Assembly: GCF_018308945.1 (NCBI RefSeq)
Contig: NZ_CP070501.1
Location: forward strand, 2,480,001 to 2,544,000
Length of the DNA stretch: 64,000 nucleotides
Direction of reading: 5' to 3'
Source of the DNA: Agrococcus sp. Marseille-Q4369
GTDB lineage: Bacteria; Actinomycetota; Actinomycetes; Actinomycetales; Microbacteriaceae
Numbering within the stretch: position 1 is the stretch's first letter; every line of letters starts with the position of its first letter. Positions 9,301 to 16,998 of the stretch are shown here, one piece after another. The position numbers were made by a program, and so were the translations under genes. The notes under the pieces are model-generated. The model made no database searches, was not told where the DNA came from, and saw only the letters and a program-made list of their open reading frames with translations.

Positions 9301-10473
9301 ATGGGCGAGACGACGAAGGACGAGGCACGCGGTCCGCGAGGCCGGGGTCGCGCGCGGCGGACGCTCGCATGGGTCGCCGGCGCCGCGGCCGTCGCGGTCG
9401 CGACGGGAGCGGGCGTCGCGGTGCCGATGGCGGTCCACGCGCAGCGCGTGCAGCAGTACGGCGCGCTCGCGGAGCAGCGGGATGCGCTCGAGGCAGAACG
9501 CGCGGCCGCGCAGCGCGCGCTCGACGCGGCCGTCGCGCTCGAGGCGGGGCAGCGGGAGGAGGCGACCGCGCTCGCCGCAGGCGCGATCGAGCTCGCGCAC
9601 GCGGGTGAGGCCATCCTCGGCGCCGAGCACGTCGAGGCGCTCACCGCCGGCGGCGGCGAGGCCACGGCGGCACTCCGATCCGAGCACGCGGACGCGTCGG
9701 CTCCGGCGCGGGCTGCGGGCGCCGCGAACCCCGAGGAGCGCGAGGCGCTGCGGGGCGACCTCACAGCTGCGGTCGAAGCCCTGCGCGAAGCCGATGCCCA
9801 GGCGCTCGCCGAGGCCGAGGCCTCGGGGGAACCGGCGCCCGAGCTGCTCGCGCCTGCATCGCTCCTCGCACTCGACGTCGCGACCGCCGAGCGCATCCTC
9901 GCGGTCCCGCTCGAGCCCGCGCGAACGCGCACGGTCGCCGACGACGACGTGACCGATGAGGTGATCGACGCGATCGGTGCTGAGATCGAGGCGACCGCCG
10001 CAGCGCTCGAGCAGCTGCGCGCGTCGCTGCGCGCCGAGGAGCAGCGCATGGATGGCATCGCCGACGCCGTCGCGCCGGCGGTGGACGCCCTGCGCGCGAC
10101 CGCCGACGCCGCGGTCGAGCAGGCGGCGGTCGTGGGGGAGCAGACCGCGAAGGCGCCCGAGCAGACCGCGGTCATGCACGCGGCGGCGGCGAGCGCGCAC
10201 GAGCTCGGCGCTGACGCTGCGCCCTCGGTGCTGCTCGAGCGCCTGCGCGGCTACGCCGAGGTCGCGGAAGCGGCGCAGGCCGCGCATGCCGAGGCCGTCG
10301 CCGCGGAGGCGGCGGAAGCCGAGCGGCGCGCCGCGGCCGCTGCCGCAGCCGCTGCGAGCCGCCCGGCGGCGTCGACCAGCCGGGGTGGCGGCGGCTCGAA
10401 CCAGCCGCGGCTCTGCGCGCGCTACCGCCCGAGCTGGGGCGGCGGCGGGAGTCTCGTGCTCGTCTCCTGCTGA
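9301..10473 (+). CDS. Exported or membrane-anchored alanine-rich coiled-coil protein
   Basis: 390 residues, very rich in Ala and Glu. A basic N-terminus and one hydrophobic segment (about residues 20-45, LAWVAGAAAVAVATGAGVAV) suggest a signal peptide or anchor. Long coiled-coil stretches follow (about 45-110 and 235-345). A glycine-rich linker then leads to a C-terminal tail containing two cysteines (LCARYRPSWGGGGSLVLVSC). ATG start at 9301 with GGGAGG upstream. No family recognised. It is divergent from the NB-ARC/TPR gene and ends just before an 8-bp tandem repeat. Possibly a cell-envelope structural protein; the pairing is positional only. Confidence 0.65.
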   Translation: MGETTKDEARGPRGRGRARRTLAWVAGAAAVAVATGAGVAVPMAVHAQRVQQYGALAEQRDALEAERAAAQRALDAAVALEAGQREEATALAAGAIELAHAGEAILGAEHVEALTAGGGEATAALRSEHADASAPARAAGAANPEEREALRGDLTAAVEALREADAQALAEAEASGEPAPELLAPASLLALDVATAERILAVPLEPARTRTVADDDVTDEVIDAIGAEIEATAAALEQLRASLRAEEQRMDGIADAVAPAVDALRATADAAVEQAAVVGEQTAKAPEQTAVMHAAAASAHELGADAAPSVLLERLRGYAEVAEAAQAAHAEAVAAEAAEAERRAAAAAAAAASRPAASTSRGGGGSNQPRLCARYRPSWGGGGSLVLVSC

Positions 10474-10474
10474 T

Positions 10475-10522
10475 CCGCTGAGCCGCTGAGCCGCTGAGCC
10501 GCTGAGTCGCCGAGTCGCCGAG
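10475..10522. repeat. 8-bp tandem repeat (six units)
   Basis: Four perfect copies of CCGCTGAG followed by two of TCGCCGAG, beginning right after the stop codon of the coiled-coil gene. A decaying seventh unit follows. It is a small variable-number repeat candidate. Confidence 0.9.
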
Positions 10523-10553
10523 CCGAGGCGAGCCGAACCGCGCCGCCCCGAGT

Positions 10554-10584
10554 CCGTGCCGCGCGCCGCGGCCGCGCGGCACGG
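10554..10584. terminator. Strong GC hairpin upstream of permease gene
   Basis: Perfect 12-bp arms CCGTGCCGCGCG / CGCGCGGCACGG around a 7-base loop. It probably terminates transcription from the coiled-coil gene before the permease promoter. Confidence 0.7.
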
Positions 10585-10585
10585 G

Positions 10586-10609
10586 CCGTTCACCCGGCCG
10601 TTCACCCGG
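10586..10609. repeat. Two direct 12-bp repeats just upstream of permease start
   Basis: CCGTTCACCCGG occurs twice in tandem, ending 19 bp before the GTG of the permease gene and immediately before a TCTAGCCT stretch that could be the -10 of a nearly leaderless message. Tandem 12-mers here could be a regulator site; this is inference. Confidence 0.5.
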
Positions 10610-10628
10610 CCGGTCTAGCCTCGACGCC

Positions 10629-11900
10629 GTGACGACCCTCGAGCGCCGCATCGGCGTCCCCGGCGCGATCGCTATCGGGCTCGGGTCGATGATCGGCGCC
10701 GGCCTCTTCTTCGTCTGGGTGCCCGCGTCGCAGCTCGCGGGCAGCTGGCTGTGGGTCGCGCTGCTGCTCGCGGGGGCGGTCGCGACGCTCAACGCGATGT
10801 CGACCGCGCAGCTCGCGATGCGGCACCCCGTGTCGGGCGGCGCCTACGCCTACGGCCGCGCCGAGGTCTCGCCCGCGGTCGGCTTCGCCGCCGGCTGGAT
10901 GTTCCTCACCGGCAAGACCGCCTCCGCGGGCGCGATCGCGCTCATCGCCGCCCGGCACGTGTGGCCGGAGCAGGCGCCGTGGCTCGCGGCCGGCCTGATC
11001 GCCGCGCTCGCGCTCGTCAACATGGCCGGCATCCGCTCGACCGTGCGCGTCACGACGGCGATCGTCACGATCGTGCTCGCGCTCGTGACGGCGGCGCTCG
11101 TGTGGTCCGCGCTCGGCCTGCCGACCGCATCCGCCGCGGGCCTCGAGACCGTCGCGCCCGTCGCCGCCAGCCGGGTCGAGGGTGCGCCGGAGGGACCGTT
11201 CGGCGTGCTGACCGCGGCGGGTGTGCTCTTCTTCGCGTTTGCGGGCTACGCGCGCATGGCGACGCTCGGCGAGGAGGTGCGCGACCCCCAGCGCACCCTG
11301 CCGCGCGCGATCGGCGCGGGCCTCGCGATCGTGCTCGTGCTCTACGGCCTCGTCGCGTGGGCGACGACGGCGAGGCTCGCGGATGCGCTGCCCACCGCGG
11401 CCGCGCCGGTGGCCGACCTCGTCGGCGCGGGATGGCTGCACGTCGCCCTGCTCGGCGCGGCGACGCTCGCGAGCCTCGGGAGCCTCACGGGCATCCTCGC
11501 GGGGCTCTCGCGCACGGGGCTCGCGATGGCGCGCAACCGCGACCTGCCCGGCCCGCTGTCGTACGTCTGGCCCGCCACGAGCGCGCCGGTCGTCGCCGAG
11601 GCGGTCACCGCCGCGGCTGCGATCACCGGGGTGCTGCTGCTGCCGCCCGGGCAGCTCGTGGCCTTCTCGTCGACGTGCGTGCTGACGTACTACGCGGTCG
11701 CGCACGTGAGCGCGATCCGCGGCCGGACGGCGGATGCGACGGAGCGGCGGGTGCGCTGGTGGCTGCCGCGCTGGGTGCCGGCCGCCGGCCTCGCGCTGTG
11801 CGCCCTGCTCGTCGTCACCCTGCCGTGGCCGGGTGTCGTCGCGGCCGCCGCGTGGCTCGCGCTCGGCCTCGCGGCCCGCGCCCTCGTCCCCCGCCGCTGA
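10629..11900 (+). CDS. APC-superfamily amino acid permease
   Basis: An integral membrane protein of 423 residues with about 12 hydrophobic segments. The first helix carries the substrate/ion site signature IGLGSMIGAGLFFV of the amino acid-polyamine-organocation superfamily, and the segment VSGGAYAYGRAEVSPAVGFAAGW is the usual TM3 region. It is expected to take up an amino acid or related compound in exchange or with protons; substrate unknown. GTG start at 10629 with no Shine-Dalgarno. A -10-like TCTAGCCT a few bases upstream suggests a leaderless or nearly leaderless message. Confidence 0.9.
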   Translation: MTTLERRIGVPGAIAIGLGSMIGAGLFFVWVPASQLAGSWLWVALLLAGAVATLNAMSTAQLAMRHPVSGGAYAYGRAEVSPAVGFAAGWMFLTGKTASAGAIALIAARHVWPEQAPWLAAGLIAALALVNMAGIRSTVRVTTAIVTIVLALVTAALVWSALGLPTASAAGLETVAPVAASRVEGAPEGPFGVLTAAGVLFFAFAGYARMATLGEEVRDPQRTLPRAIGAGLAIVLVLYGLVAWATTARLADALPTAAAPVADLVGAGWLHVALLGAATLASLGSLTGILAGLSRTGLAMARNRDLPGPLSYVWPATSAPVVAEAVTAAAAITGVLLLPPGQLVAFSSTCVLTYYAVAHVSAIRGRTADATERRVRWWLPRWVPAAGLALCALLVVTLPWPGVVAAAAWLALGLAARALVPRR

Positions 11901-11924
11901 CCGCCTCGCCGCCCCGCCGAATCC

Positions 11925-11984
11925 GCAGAGTTCCGGAACTCTGCTGTTCCGAGGGCCGCGAACCGCAGAGTGCCGGAACTCTGC
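11925..11984. repeat. 20-bp palindrome pair, cluster A
   Basis: Two copies: GCAGAGTTCCGGAACTCTGC at 11925-11944 (a perfect palindrome) and the one-mismatch form GCAGAGTGCCGGAACTCTGC at 11965-11984. They are 40 bp apart start to start with a 20-bp spacer that itself has weak dyad symmetry (GTTC...GAAC). They lie between the converging ends of the permease and DUF559 genes. The same family recurs at 13001 and 33778. Confidence 0.95.
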
Positions 11985-11996
11985 TGCTCCGGTGCA

Positions 11997-12923
11997 TCAG
12001 GCGGTGCGGTCGCGGAGGACGGCGGCGAGATCGCTCAGCCAGACGTCCGGAGTCGGCACGAAGTCGCGGTTTGTAGCCCGGACCACATGCAGCCCGATCC
12101 GCTCGAAGTCGCGGTACTTCTGGATATCGCGGTCCCACTGCTCCTTCGAGCGATGCCCCTTGCCCTCGTACTCCTCGACGACGCGAGCATCCCGATGCAG
12201 AAGGTCGGCCCTGCCGAGCAGCCGGCCGGTCTCGGGGTCGTGGACGCTCGCCTGCACCTCGGGCTCCGGCATCCCCGCGTCGACGATGAAGAGCCGCATA
12301 TCGCTCTCGCGCGGGGACTCGACGCCGAGGCGGACTCGCGGCAGCGCCGCACGCAGCCGAGCTGCCCCAGGGCGGCCGGCCCAGCGATCGACGACTGCCC
12401 GCAGTTCCTCGATCGTCGCGAGCGGGCCCGGCGCGCGCCGATCCGGGTAGTGCTCCGCGTCGGAGACGATCGCATCGCCGAGCACGACGAGCTCGTGCTC
12501 GGTGCAGGTCGGCGCGAGGAGCGCCCAGGCGAGCGCGGGTGCGACGACCCGCACGCCCTCGAGCTCCCAGGTGTCGAGCGCGGAGTCGGAGACGCGACGT
12601 ACGCGGATGCCGGGTCGGTCGGGCGTGCCGCGTCCTTTCGGCGCGACGACGTCGACGCCGAGCGAGTCCCGCAGGCGCCACGGCACCGGCAGCCCGAGCA
12701 CGGCGAGCGCCATGACACCTCCGATGCTCTGCCACGGCTGCAGCAGCGGGGCGAAGGCGGCGGCTCGCTCGAGCAGCGACTCCGGCTGCGCAATCGAGCG
12801 CACCCCGAAGTGCGGTACCGCGAGCCGCGGGCTCCTGAGCCGCGCGGGCGTCATGCCCGCGCGCACCGCGTCTGCCACGAGGAAGCCTCGCGCGTCGAGG
12901 CCGGGCGGCAAGGATCGATCCAC
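11997..12923 (-). CDS. DUF559-type protein with restriction-endonuclease-like C-terminus
   Basis: About 308 residues. The N-terminal part (GLDARGFLVADAVRAGMTPARLRSPRLAVPHFGV) resembles the winged-helix head found in AbiEi-type antitoxin-like proteins. The C-terminal part has the Vsr/DUF559 nuclease-fold pattern: E at VEEYEGKGHR, then QWDRDIQKYRDFERIGLHVVRAT. This head-plus-nuclease arrangement is widespread in actinobacteria and its role is not established. I chose the GTG at 12923 because the frame upstream runs through the palindromic repeats and makes no sensible protein. The gene is bracketed by repeat pairs at 11925 and 13001. Confidence 0.75.
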   Translation of the reverse strand: MDRSLPPGLDARGFLVADAVRAGMTPARLRSPRLAVPHFGVRSIAQPESLLERAAAFAPLLQPWQSIGGVMALAVLGLPVPWRLRDSLGVDVVAPKGRGTPDRPGIRVRRVSDSALDTWELEGVRVVAPALAWALLAPTCTEHELVVLGDAIVSDAEHYPDRRAPGPLATIEELRAVVDRWAGRPGAARLRAALPRVRLGVESPRESDMRLFIVDAGMPEPEVQASVHDPETGRLLGRADLLHRDARVVEEYEGKGHRSKEQWDRDIQKYRDFERIGLHVVRATNRDFVPTPDVWLSDLAAVLRDRTA

Positions 12924-13000
12924 GCGCGGATCGTGCCAGCGTCCTGTCCTCGTGCGTCGCCGCTCTCCACAGCCGCGCAGCGCCCGCGCTTGGCCGGAGC

Positions 13001-13060
13001 GCAGAGTGCCGGCACTCTGCGCCTCAGAGTCTTCGGAAGCGCAGAGTTCCGGCACTCTGC
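13001..13060. repeat. 20-bp palindrome pair, cluster B
   Basis: GCAGAGTGCCGGCACTCTGC at 13001-13020 is a perfect palindrome, and the symmetry extends to 24 bp at 12999-13022. GCAGAGTTCCGGCACTCTGC at 13041-13060 has one central mismatch. Start-to-start spacing is again 40 bp. They lie just downstream of the gnd stop and upstream of the DUF559 gene. Confidence 0.95.
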
Positions 13061-13074
13061 GGCGGGGCGCCGCG

Positions 13075-14517
13075 TCAGTGCGTGTCGACCGCGGCGATCT
13101 CCGTGCGGTCGCCCGACCACTGCGTGTGGAAGGTGCCCTCGCGGTCGACGCGGCGGTAGGTGTGCGCGCCGAAGAAGTCGCGCTGCCCCTGCACGAGCGC
13201 GGCGGGGAGCCGCTCCGCGCGCAGGCCGTCGTAGTAGGCGAGGCTCGACGAGAACGCGGGGGAGGGGATGCCGGCCTGCGCGGCCGCGACGACCACGCGT
13301 CGCCACGCCTCCTGGGTGCGGGCGATCGCGTCGCGGAAGTAGGGCGCGACGATGAGCGCCGGCAGCGCGGGGTCGGCGGCGTACGCGTCGGTGATGTCGT
13401 TCAGGAAGCGCGCGCGGATGATGCAGCCCGCGCGCCAGATGCGGGCGACCTCGCCCTTCCGGATGTCCCAGCCGTACTGCTCGGCGGCCGCGACGATCTC
13501 GTCGAAGCCCTGCGAGTAGGCGACGATCTTCGACGCGAACAGGGCCTGGCGCACGTCCTCGATGAACGCATCCGCATCGTCGACCTGCCACGAGCCCGAG
13601 GGCCCCGGCAGGTCGCGCGCAGCCGCCCGCTGGTCGAGCCGCGATGAGAGCGAGCGGGCGAAGACCGCCTCGGCGATGCCCGAGACCGGCACGCCGAGGT
13701 CGAGCGCCGTCTGCACCGTCCAGGCGCCGGTGCCCTTCGCGCCGGCCGCGTCGAGGATGACGTCGACGAGCGGCTGCCCCGTCGCGGCGTCGACCTGGCG
13801 CAGCACCTCCGCGGTGATCTCGATGAGGTACGACTCGAGCTCGCCCCGGTTCCACTCGTCGAAGACGTCGGCGATCTCGGCCGGGCTCTTGCCCGTGCCG
13901 CGGCGGATGAGGTCGTAGGCCTCGGCGATGAGCTGCATGTCGGCGTACTCGATGCCGTTGTGCACCATCTTGACGAAGTGGCCCGCGCCGTCGGCGCCGA
14001 TGTGCGTCACGCACGGCTCGCCGTCGGCGACCGCGGCGATCGAGCGCAGGATCGGGCCGAGCGTCTCGTACGACTCGACCGTGCCGCCCGGCATGAGCGA
14101 CGGACCGTTGAGGGCGCCCTCCTCGCCGCCCGAGATGCCGCAGCCGACGAAGTGGATGCCCGTCGCGCGCACCGCGAGCTCGCGCCGGATGGTGTCGGTG
14201 AACAGCGCGTTGCCGCCGTCGACGATGATGTCGCCCGGCTCGAAGACCCGCACGAGCTCGTCGATGACCGCGTCGGTCGCCCGTCCCGCCTTCACCATCA
14301 CGATCGCGGTGCGCGGCCGCTGGAGCGAGGCCGCGAGCTCCTCCATCGTCGCCGCCTTCACGAAGCCGGCCTCGGGGTGCGCCGCGATGAGGTCGTCGGT
14401 CTTCGACGTCGTGCGGTTGTAGACCGCGACCGTGTTGCCCTCGCGCGAGGCGAGGTTGCGGGCGAGGTTCGAGCCCATCACGGCGAGGCCGACGACGGCG
14501 ATGTTGGCGGTGGTCAC
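13075..14517 (-). CDS. gnd: 6-phosphogluconate dehydrogenase, decarboxylating
   Basis: Oxidises 6-phosphogluconate to ribulose 5-phosphate, CO2 and NADPH. It has 480 residues, the length of the long dimeric family. The NADP loop is VVGLAVMGSNLARNLASR. Substrate and catalytic segments are GCGISGGEEGALNGPSLMPGG, HNGIEYADMQLIAEAY (catalytic Lys in FVKMVHNGIEY) and KGTGAWTVQ; the C-terminal tail carries RRDFFGAHTYRRVD-like sequence. GTG start at 14517 with AGGAGG 7 bases upstream. It is the outlet enzyme for the gluconate genes at 22-26 kb. Confidence 0.97.
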   Translation of the reverse strand: MTTANIAVVGLAVMGSNLARNLASREGNTVAVYNRTTSKTDDLIAAHPEAGFVKAATMEELAASLQRPRTAIVMVKAGRATDAVIDELVRVFEPGDIIVDGGNALFTDTIRRELAVRATGIHFVGCGISGGEEGALNGPSLMPGGTVESYETLGPILRSIAAVADGEPCVTHIGADGAGHFVKMVHNGIEYADMQLIAEAYDLIRRGTGKSPAEIADVFDEWNRGELESYLIEITAEVLRQVDAATGQPLVDVILDAAGAKGTGAWTVQTALDLGVPVSGIAEAVFARSLSSRLDQRAAARDLPGPSGSWQVDDADAFIEDVRQALFASKIVAYSQGFDEIVAAAEQYGWDIRKGEVARIWRAGCIIRARFLNDITDAYAADPALPALIVAPYFRDAIARTQEAWRRVVVAAAQAGIPSPAFSSSLAYYDGLRAERLPAALVQGQRDFFGAHTYRRVDREGTFHTQWSGDRTEIAAVDTH

Positions 14518-14597
14518 AGCAGGTCCTCCTGGAGGCTCGGGGTATGGCCAGGCTAGCGAGGGGCGGATGCGCGAGGCACGCGAGTCGCGGATCCCGC

Positions 14598-14647
14598 GCG
14601 GGCGAGCGGCTGAGCGAGCGCATCGTCGGCGAGGGCTGGCCAGAGGT
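14598..14647 (+). pseudogene. F420-dependent LLM-class oxidoreductase, left remnant
   Basis: Translates to AGERLSERIVGEGWPEV, the segment found near residue 100 of F420-dependent glucose-6-phosphate dehydrogenase-like proteins. It is cut at its right end by the IS1182-family element and continues at 16394 in the same frame once the element and one target copy AGGT are removed. The N-terminal third of the gene is missing: sequence to the left belongs to the gnd leader. Confidence 0.75.
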
Positions 14648-16393
14648 GAGGCTGTCGCGCGAATGTCGTCCGGGTCGACGGCGACGGGTATCGGCAGTCG
14701 CGGCGAGCGCGCGGGGCGTGCCCGCCGGGCAGCTATGCCCCTGCGGTGCGCAGCTTCAGGAGGTTGTGTGCGGCGCAGATGAGGCGCCATTCGCTCTGGA
14801 CTGCGTCGATGCCTCGGCGGGTGAATCGTCGGTAGCCGAGGTTGCCCTTGATGTTGCCGAAGACCGGTTCAATCGTGTGCTGGCGCTGGGCGTAGAGGGC
14901 GGAGCCGCGTGGCTCGGCGAGCTTCTCGTCCATCACGGCCCTCGCGATCGACGGTTCGACGGCCTCGCCGCGGACGTGGGCGAGCATGGAGTTGATCCGG
15001 GTGCCGGAGACCATGAGCTCGCCGGCGGCTTCTCGCTTGTTGATCTCGCCGCGATTCAGGCGCTCGATCACGGGCAGCCATTCAGCCGGCGTCGGTTCCG
15101 CAGCGCGCCCAGCTCGAGGTCCGTCCTTGCCGAAGTAGCGCTTGGTCATGTCGCCGACCCACGTGTAGGAGACGCCGAGGATCTCGCCCGCCTTGCGCTG
15201 GGAGAGCTCGCCCCGGTTGACCTTCGCCAGCACTGACAGCTTGTGGTCGGCGGGTCGCTCGGCACGGTGATCGGCGGGCTTCTTCGTCGCGATCAGCACC
15301 TCGGCGCCGACATCGGCGGTGCCGTTCGCGGCGGTCCAGGAGCCGGCGTCGGCGACGAACGTGCCGACCGGCTCGTCGTGGCCGGCGTCGGCGAGGTTCT
15401 CGGTGACCGCGGTCGCCATCGGCACGAAGTGCGGCTGGTCATTGGTGGTGACGGTGACCTCGGCGGCGACCACGATCTGGCCGCCCGCGGTCGCCGCGGT
15501 CTGCGCGTTGTAGCCCTGCATCGCGCCGCGCCCGGTGTTCGGGATGATCCGCGAGTGCGGGTCGGTGGTGTTCGCCCGTCGCGGCTTCGCCCGCCGCGCC
15601 GTGTCGGGCCGCGGTTTCGGGCCGGTCAGTTGCTTGCCTGAAGCGGCCTCCTTCCGCTCCCGCTCCGCGACCCGCGACTCGTAGTCGCGCGCCTTCTCCC
15701 GCTCCAGCTCGTCCAGCGCGGCCCGAATCCGCTCGCGCCGGTCCCGGCCGCCGGACCATGCCGCGGGCAGCTCGTCGCCGCGGCGATCGCCGAACAGGGC
15801 GTCCTCGGCCGCGTCGGTCTGCTCCGCCTCGTCGAGGATCTCGGCGGCGAGATCCTCGCGCGAGCGGTTCGCGAAGAACGACGCGTCCGCGGCGATCTTC
15901 GTCCCGTCGATCGCGATCATCCCCGCATCGACGATCCCCGCCTTCACGCAGAGCCCGAGCACCTGCCCGAACAGCGCCGCGATCGCCTCCTGGTGCCGCG
16001 ATCGGAACCGCGCCAGCGTCGCGTGATCCGGCGTCTGGTTCACCGCCAGCACGCGGTAGGCGACGTCCTCGACCAGCTTCCGCTCGATGCGCCGAGAGGA
16101 GCGCTCGCCGGTGCAATAGGCGTAGAGCAACACGCCCAGCATCAGCGCCGGATCGTAGACCGCGCCGCCGCGACCATCGGCCCGGTACGACGCGTAGAAC
16201 GCTGTGAGATCGAGCTCCGCGACCGTGTCCAGCACGAAGAACGCGAGGTGGTCTTCAGGGAGCCACTCCCGCACCGACGGCGGCATCAGGAACAGCTGAT
16301 CGAGATCCCCAGAGCGCACGTTCACGGCCATGGCCCATTCTCCCGCGACCCCTCCGCAGACCCACGCAGGCACGCCATTCATGCGACAGCCTC
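14648..16393 (-). mobile_element. IS1182-family insertion sequence
   Basis: A 1746-bp element. Its ends are inverted repeats: GAGGCTGTCGC is identical at both ends, then two mismatches, then GAATG again matches. It is flanked by a 4-bp direct repeat AGGT (14644-14647 and 16394-16397), consistent with the short target duplications of this family. Inside is one transposase gene on the minus strand. The insertion splits an LLM-class oxidoreductase gene. Confidence 0.9.
14733..16331 (-). CDS. IS1182-family transposase
   Basis: A 532-residue DDE transposase. The N-terminal region SGDLDQLFLMPPSVREWLPEDHLAFFV and the family segment YDPALMLGVLLYAYCTGERSSRRIE are diagnostic. The first catalytic Asp is in MIAIDGTKIAADAS, the second in FVADAGSW, and the Glu lies in the C-terminal IEPVFGNIKGNLGYRRFTRRG. 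A helix-turn-helix-like insertion (KVNRGELSQRKAGEILGVSYTW and a second copy LNRGEINKREAAGELMVSGTR) sits between the second Asp and the Glu. ATG start at 16331. The gene looks intact, so the element may still be active. Confidence 0.93.
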   Translation of the reverse strand: MAVNVRSGDLDQLFLMPPSVREWLPEDHLAFFVLDTVAELDLTAFYASYRADGRGGAVYDPALMLGVLLYAYCTGERSSRRIERKLVEDVAYRVLAVNQTPDHATLARFRSRHQEAIAALFGQVLGLCVKAGIVDAGMIAIDGTKIAADASFFANRSREDLAAEILDEAEQTDAAEDALFGDRRGDELPAAWSGGRDRRERIRAALDELEREKARDYESRVAERERKEAASGKQLTGPKPRPDTARRAKPRRANTTDPHSRIIPNTGRGAMQGYNAQTAATAGGQIVVAAEVTVTTNDQPHFVPMATAVTENLADAGHDEPVGTFVADAGSWTAANGTADVGAEVLIATKKPADHRAERPADHKLSVLAKVNRGELSQRKAGEILGVSYTWVGDMTKRYFGKDGPRAGRAAEPTPAEWLPVIERLNRGEINKREAAGELMVSGTRINSMLAHVRGEAVEPSIARAVMDEKLAEPRGSALYAQRQHTIEPVFGNIKGNLGYRRFTRRGIDAVQSEWRLICAAHNLLKLRTAGA

Positions 16394-16992
16394 AGGTCGG
16401 CGACCGCCACCGGCGGCTCCGCGAGGCGCTCGAGATCATCCGGATGCTGTGGTCGGGCGGGGTGCACTCGTACCGCGGGGAGTTCCTGCGGCTCACCGAC
16501 GCTCGCGTCTACGACCTGCCGGAGGTGCTGCCCGAGATCGTCGTCGCGGCGGGCGGTCCGCAAGCGGCGGAGCTCGCGGCCGAGCTCGGCGACGGCATCT
16601 TCTCGACGGATCCGGATGCGTCGCTCGTCGAGGCGTGGACGGCCGCGGGCGGCGACGGTCCCCGCTACGCCGAGGCGCCGACCGCGTTCGCACCCGACCC
16701 GCGCACGGGCGCCGAGTCGGCGCACCGCGCGTTCCGCTTCGGCACGCTCGGCTGGAAGGTGCTCGCCGAGCTCCCCGATCCCGCCGCGTTCGACGCGGCG
16801 ACCGCCGCGATCGACGTCGACGCCATGGAGGAGGCCTTCGCGTGCGGGCCCGACGTCGAGCGGCACCTCGAGGTGATCGAGCCCTACCGCGAGGCGGGCT
16901 TCGACCACATCGCGCTCATGGACGGCGGGCCGGACCCCGACGCCTTCCTCGCGTTCTTCGCCGACGAGCTCGGGCCACGGCTGCGAGCCTGA
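16394..16992 (+). pseudogene. F420-dependent LLM-class oxidoreductase, right part
   Basis: About 200 residues of the C-terminal two thirds of a luciferase-like, F420-dependent oxidoreductase related to glucose-6-phosphate dehydrogenase (Fgd). Segments seen are LREALEIIRMLWSGG, VYDLPEVLPEIVVAAGGPQAAELA and HIALMDGGPDPDAFLAFFADEL. Joined to the remnant at 14598-14647 after removing the IS it reads GWPEVGDRHRRLREAL in frame. The N-terminal part with the first F420-site strands is absent, so the gene is dead. A start codon at 16381 inside the IS end could only make a fragment. Confidence 0.85.
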
Positions 16993-16998
16993 CGCGCC

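Noticed and set aside
9111-10175. N-terminal extension of the NB-ARC protein (long Ser/Ala frame)
   Set aside because: Low-complexity shadow of the divergent coiled-coil gene; the ATG at 9110 has a good ribosome site and starts a sensible HTH domain.
11925-11984. CRISPR array, suggested by equal repeats and 20-bp spacers
   Set aside because: Only two or three units per site, repeats are full palindromes, spacers are too short, and no cas genes are present.
16331-16380. Separate short gene start for the LLM fragment inside the IS end
   Set aside because: The bases belong to the IS1182 terminal region; the fragment lacks the N-terminal part of the fold and cannot be a normal enzyme.
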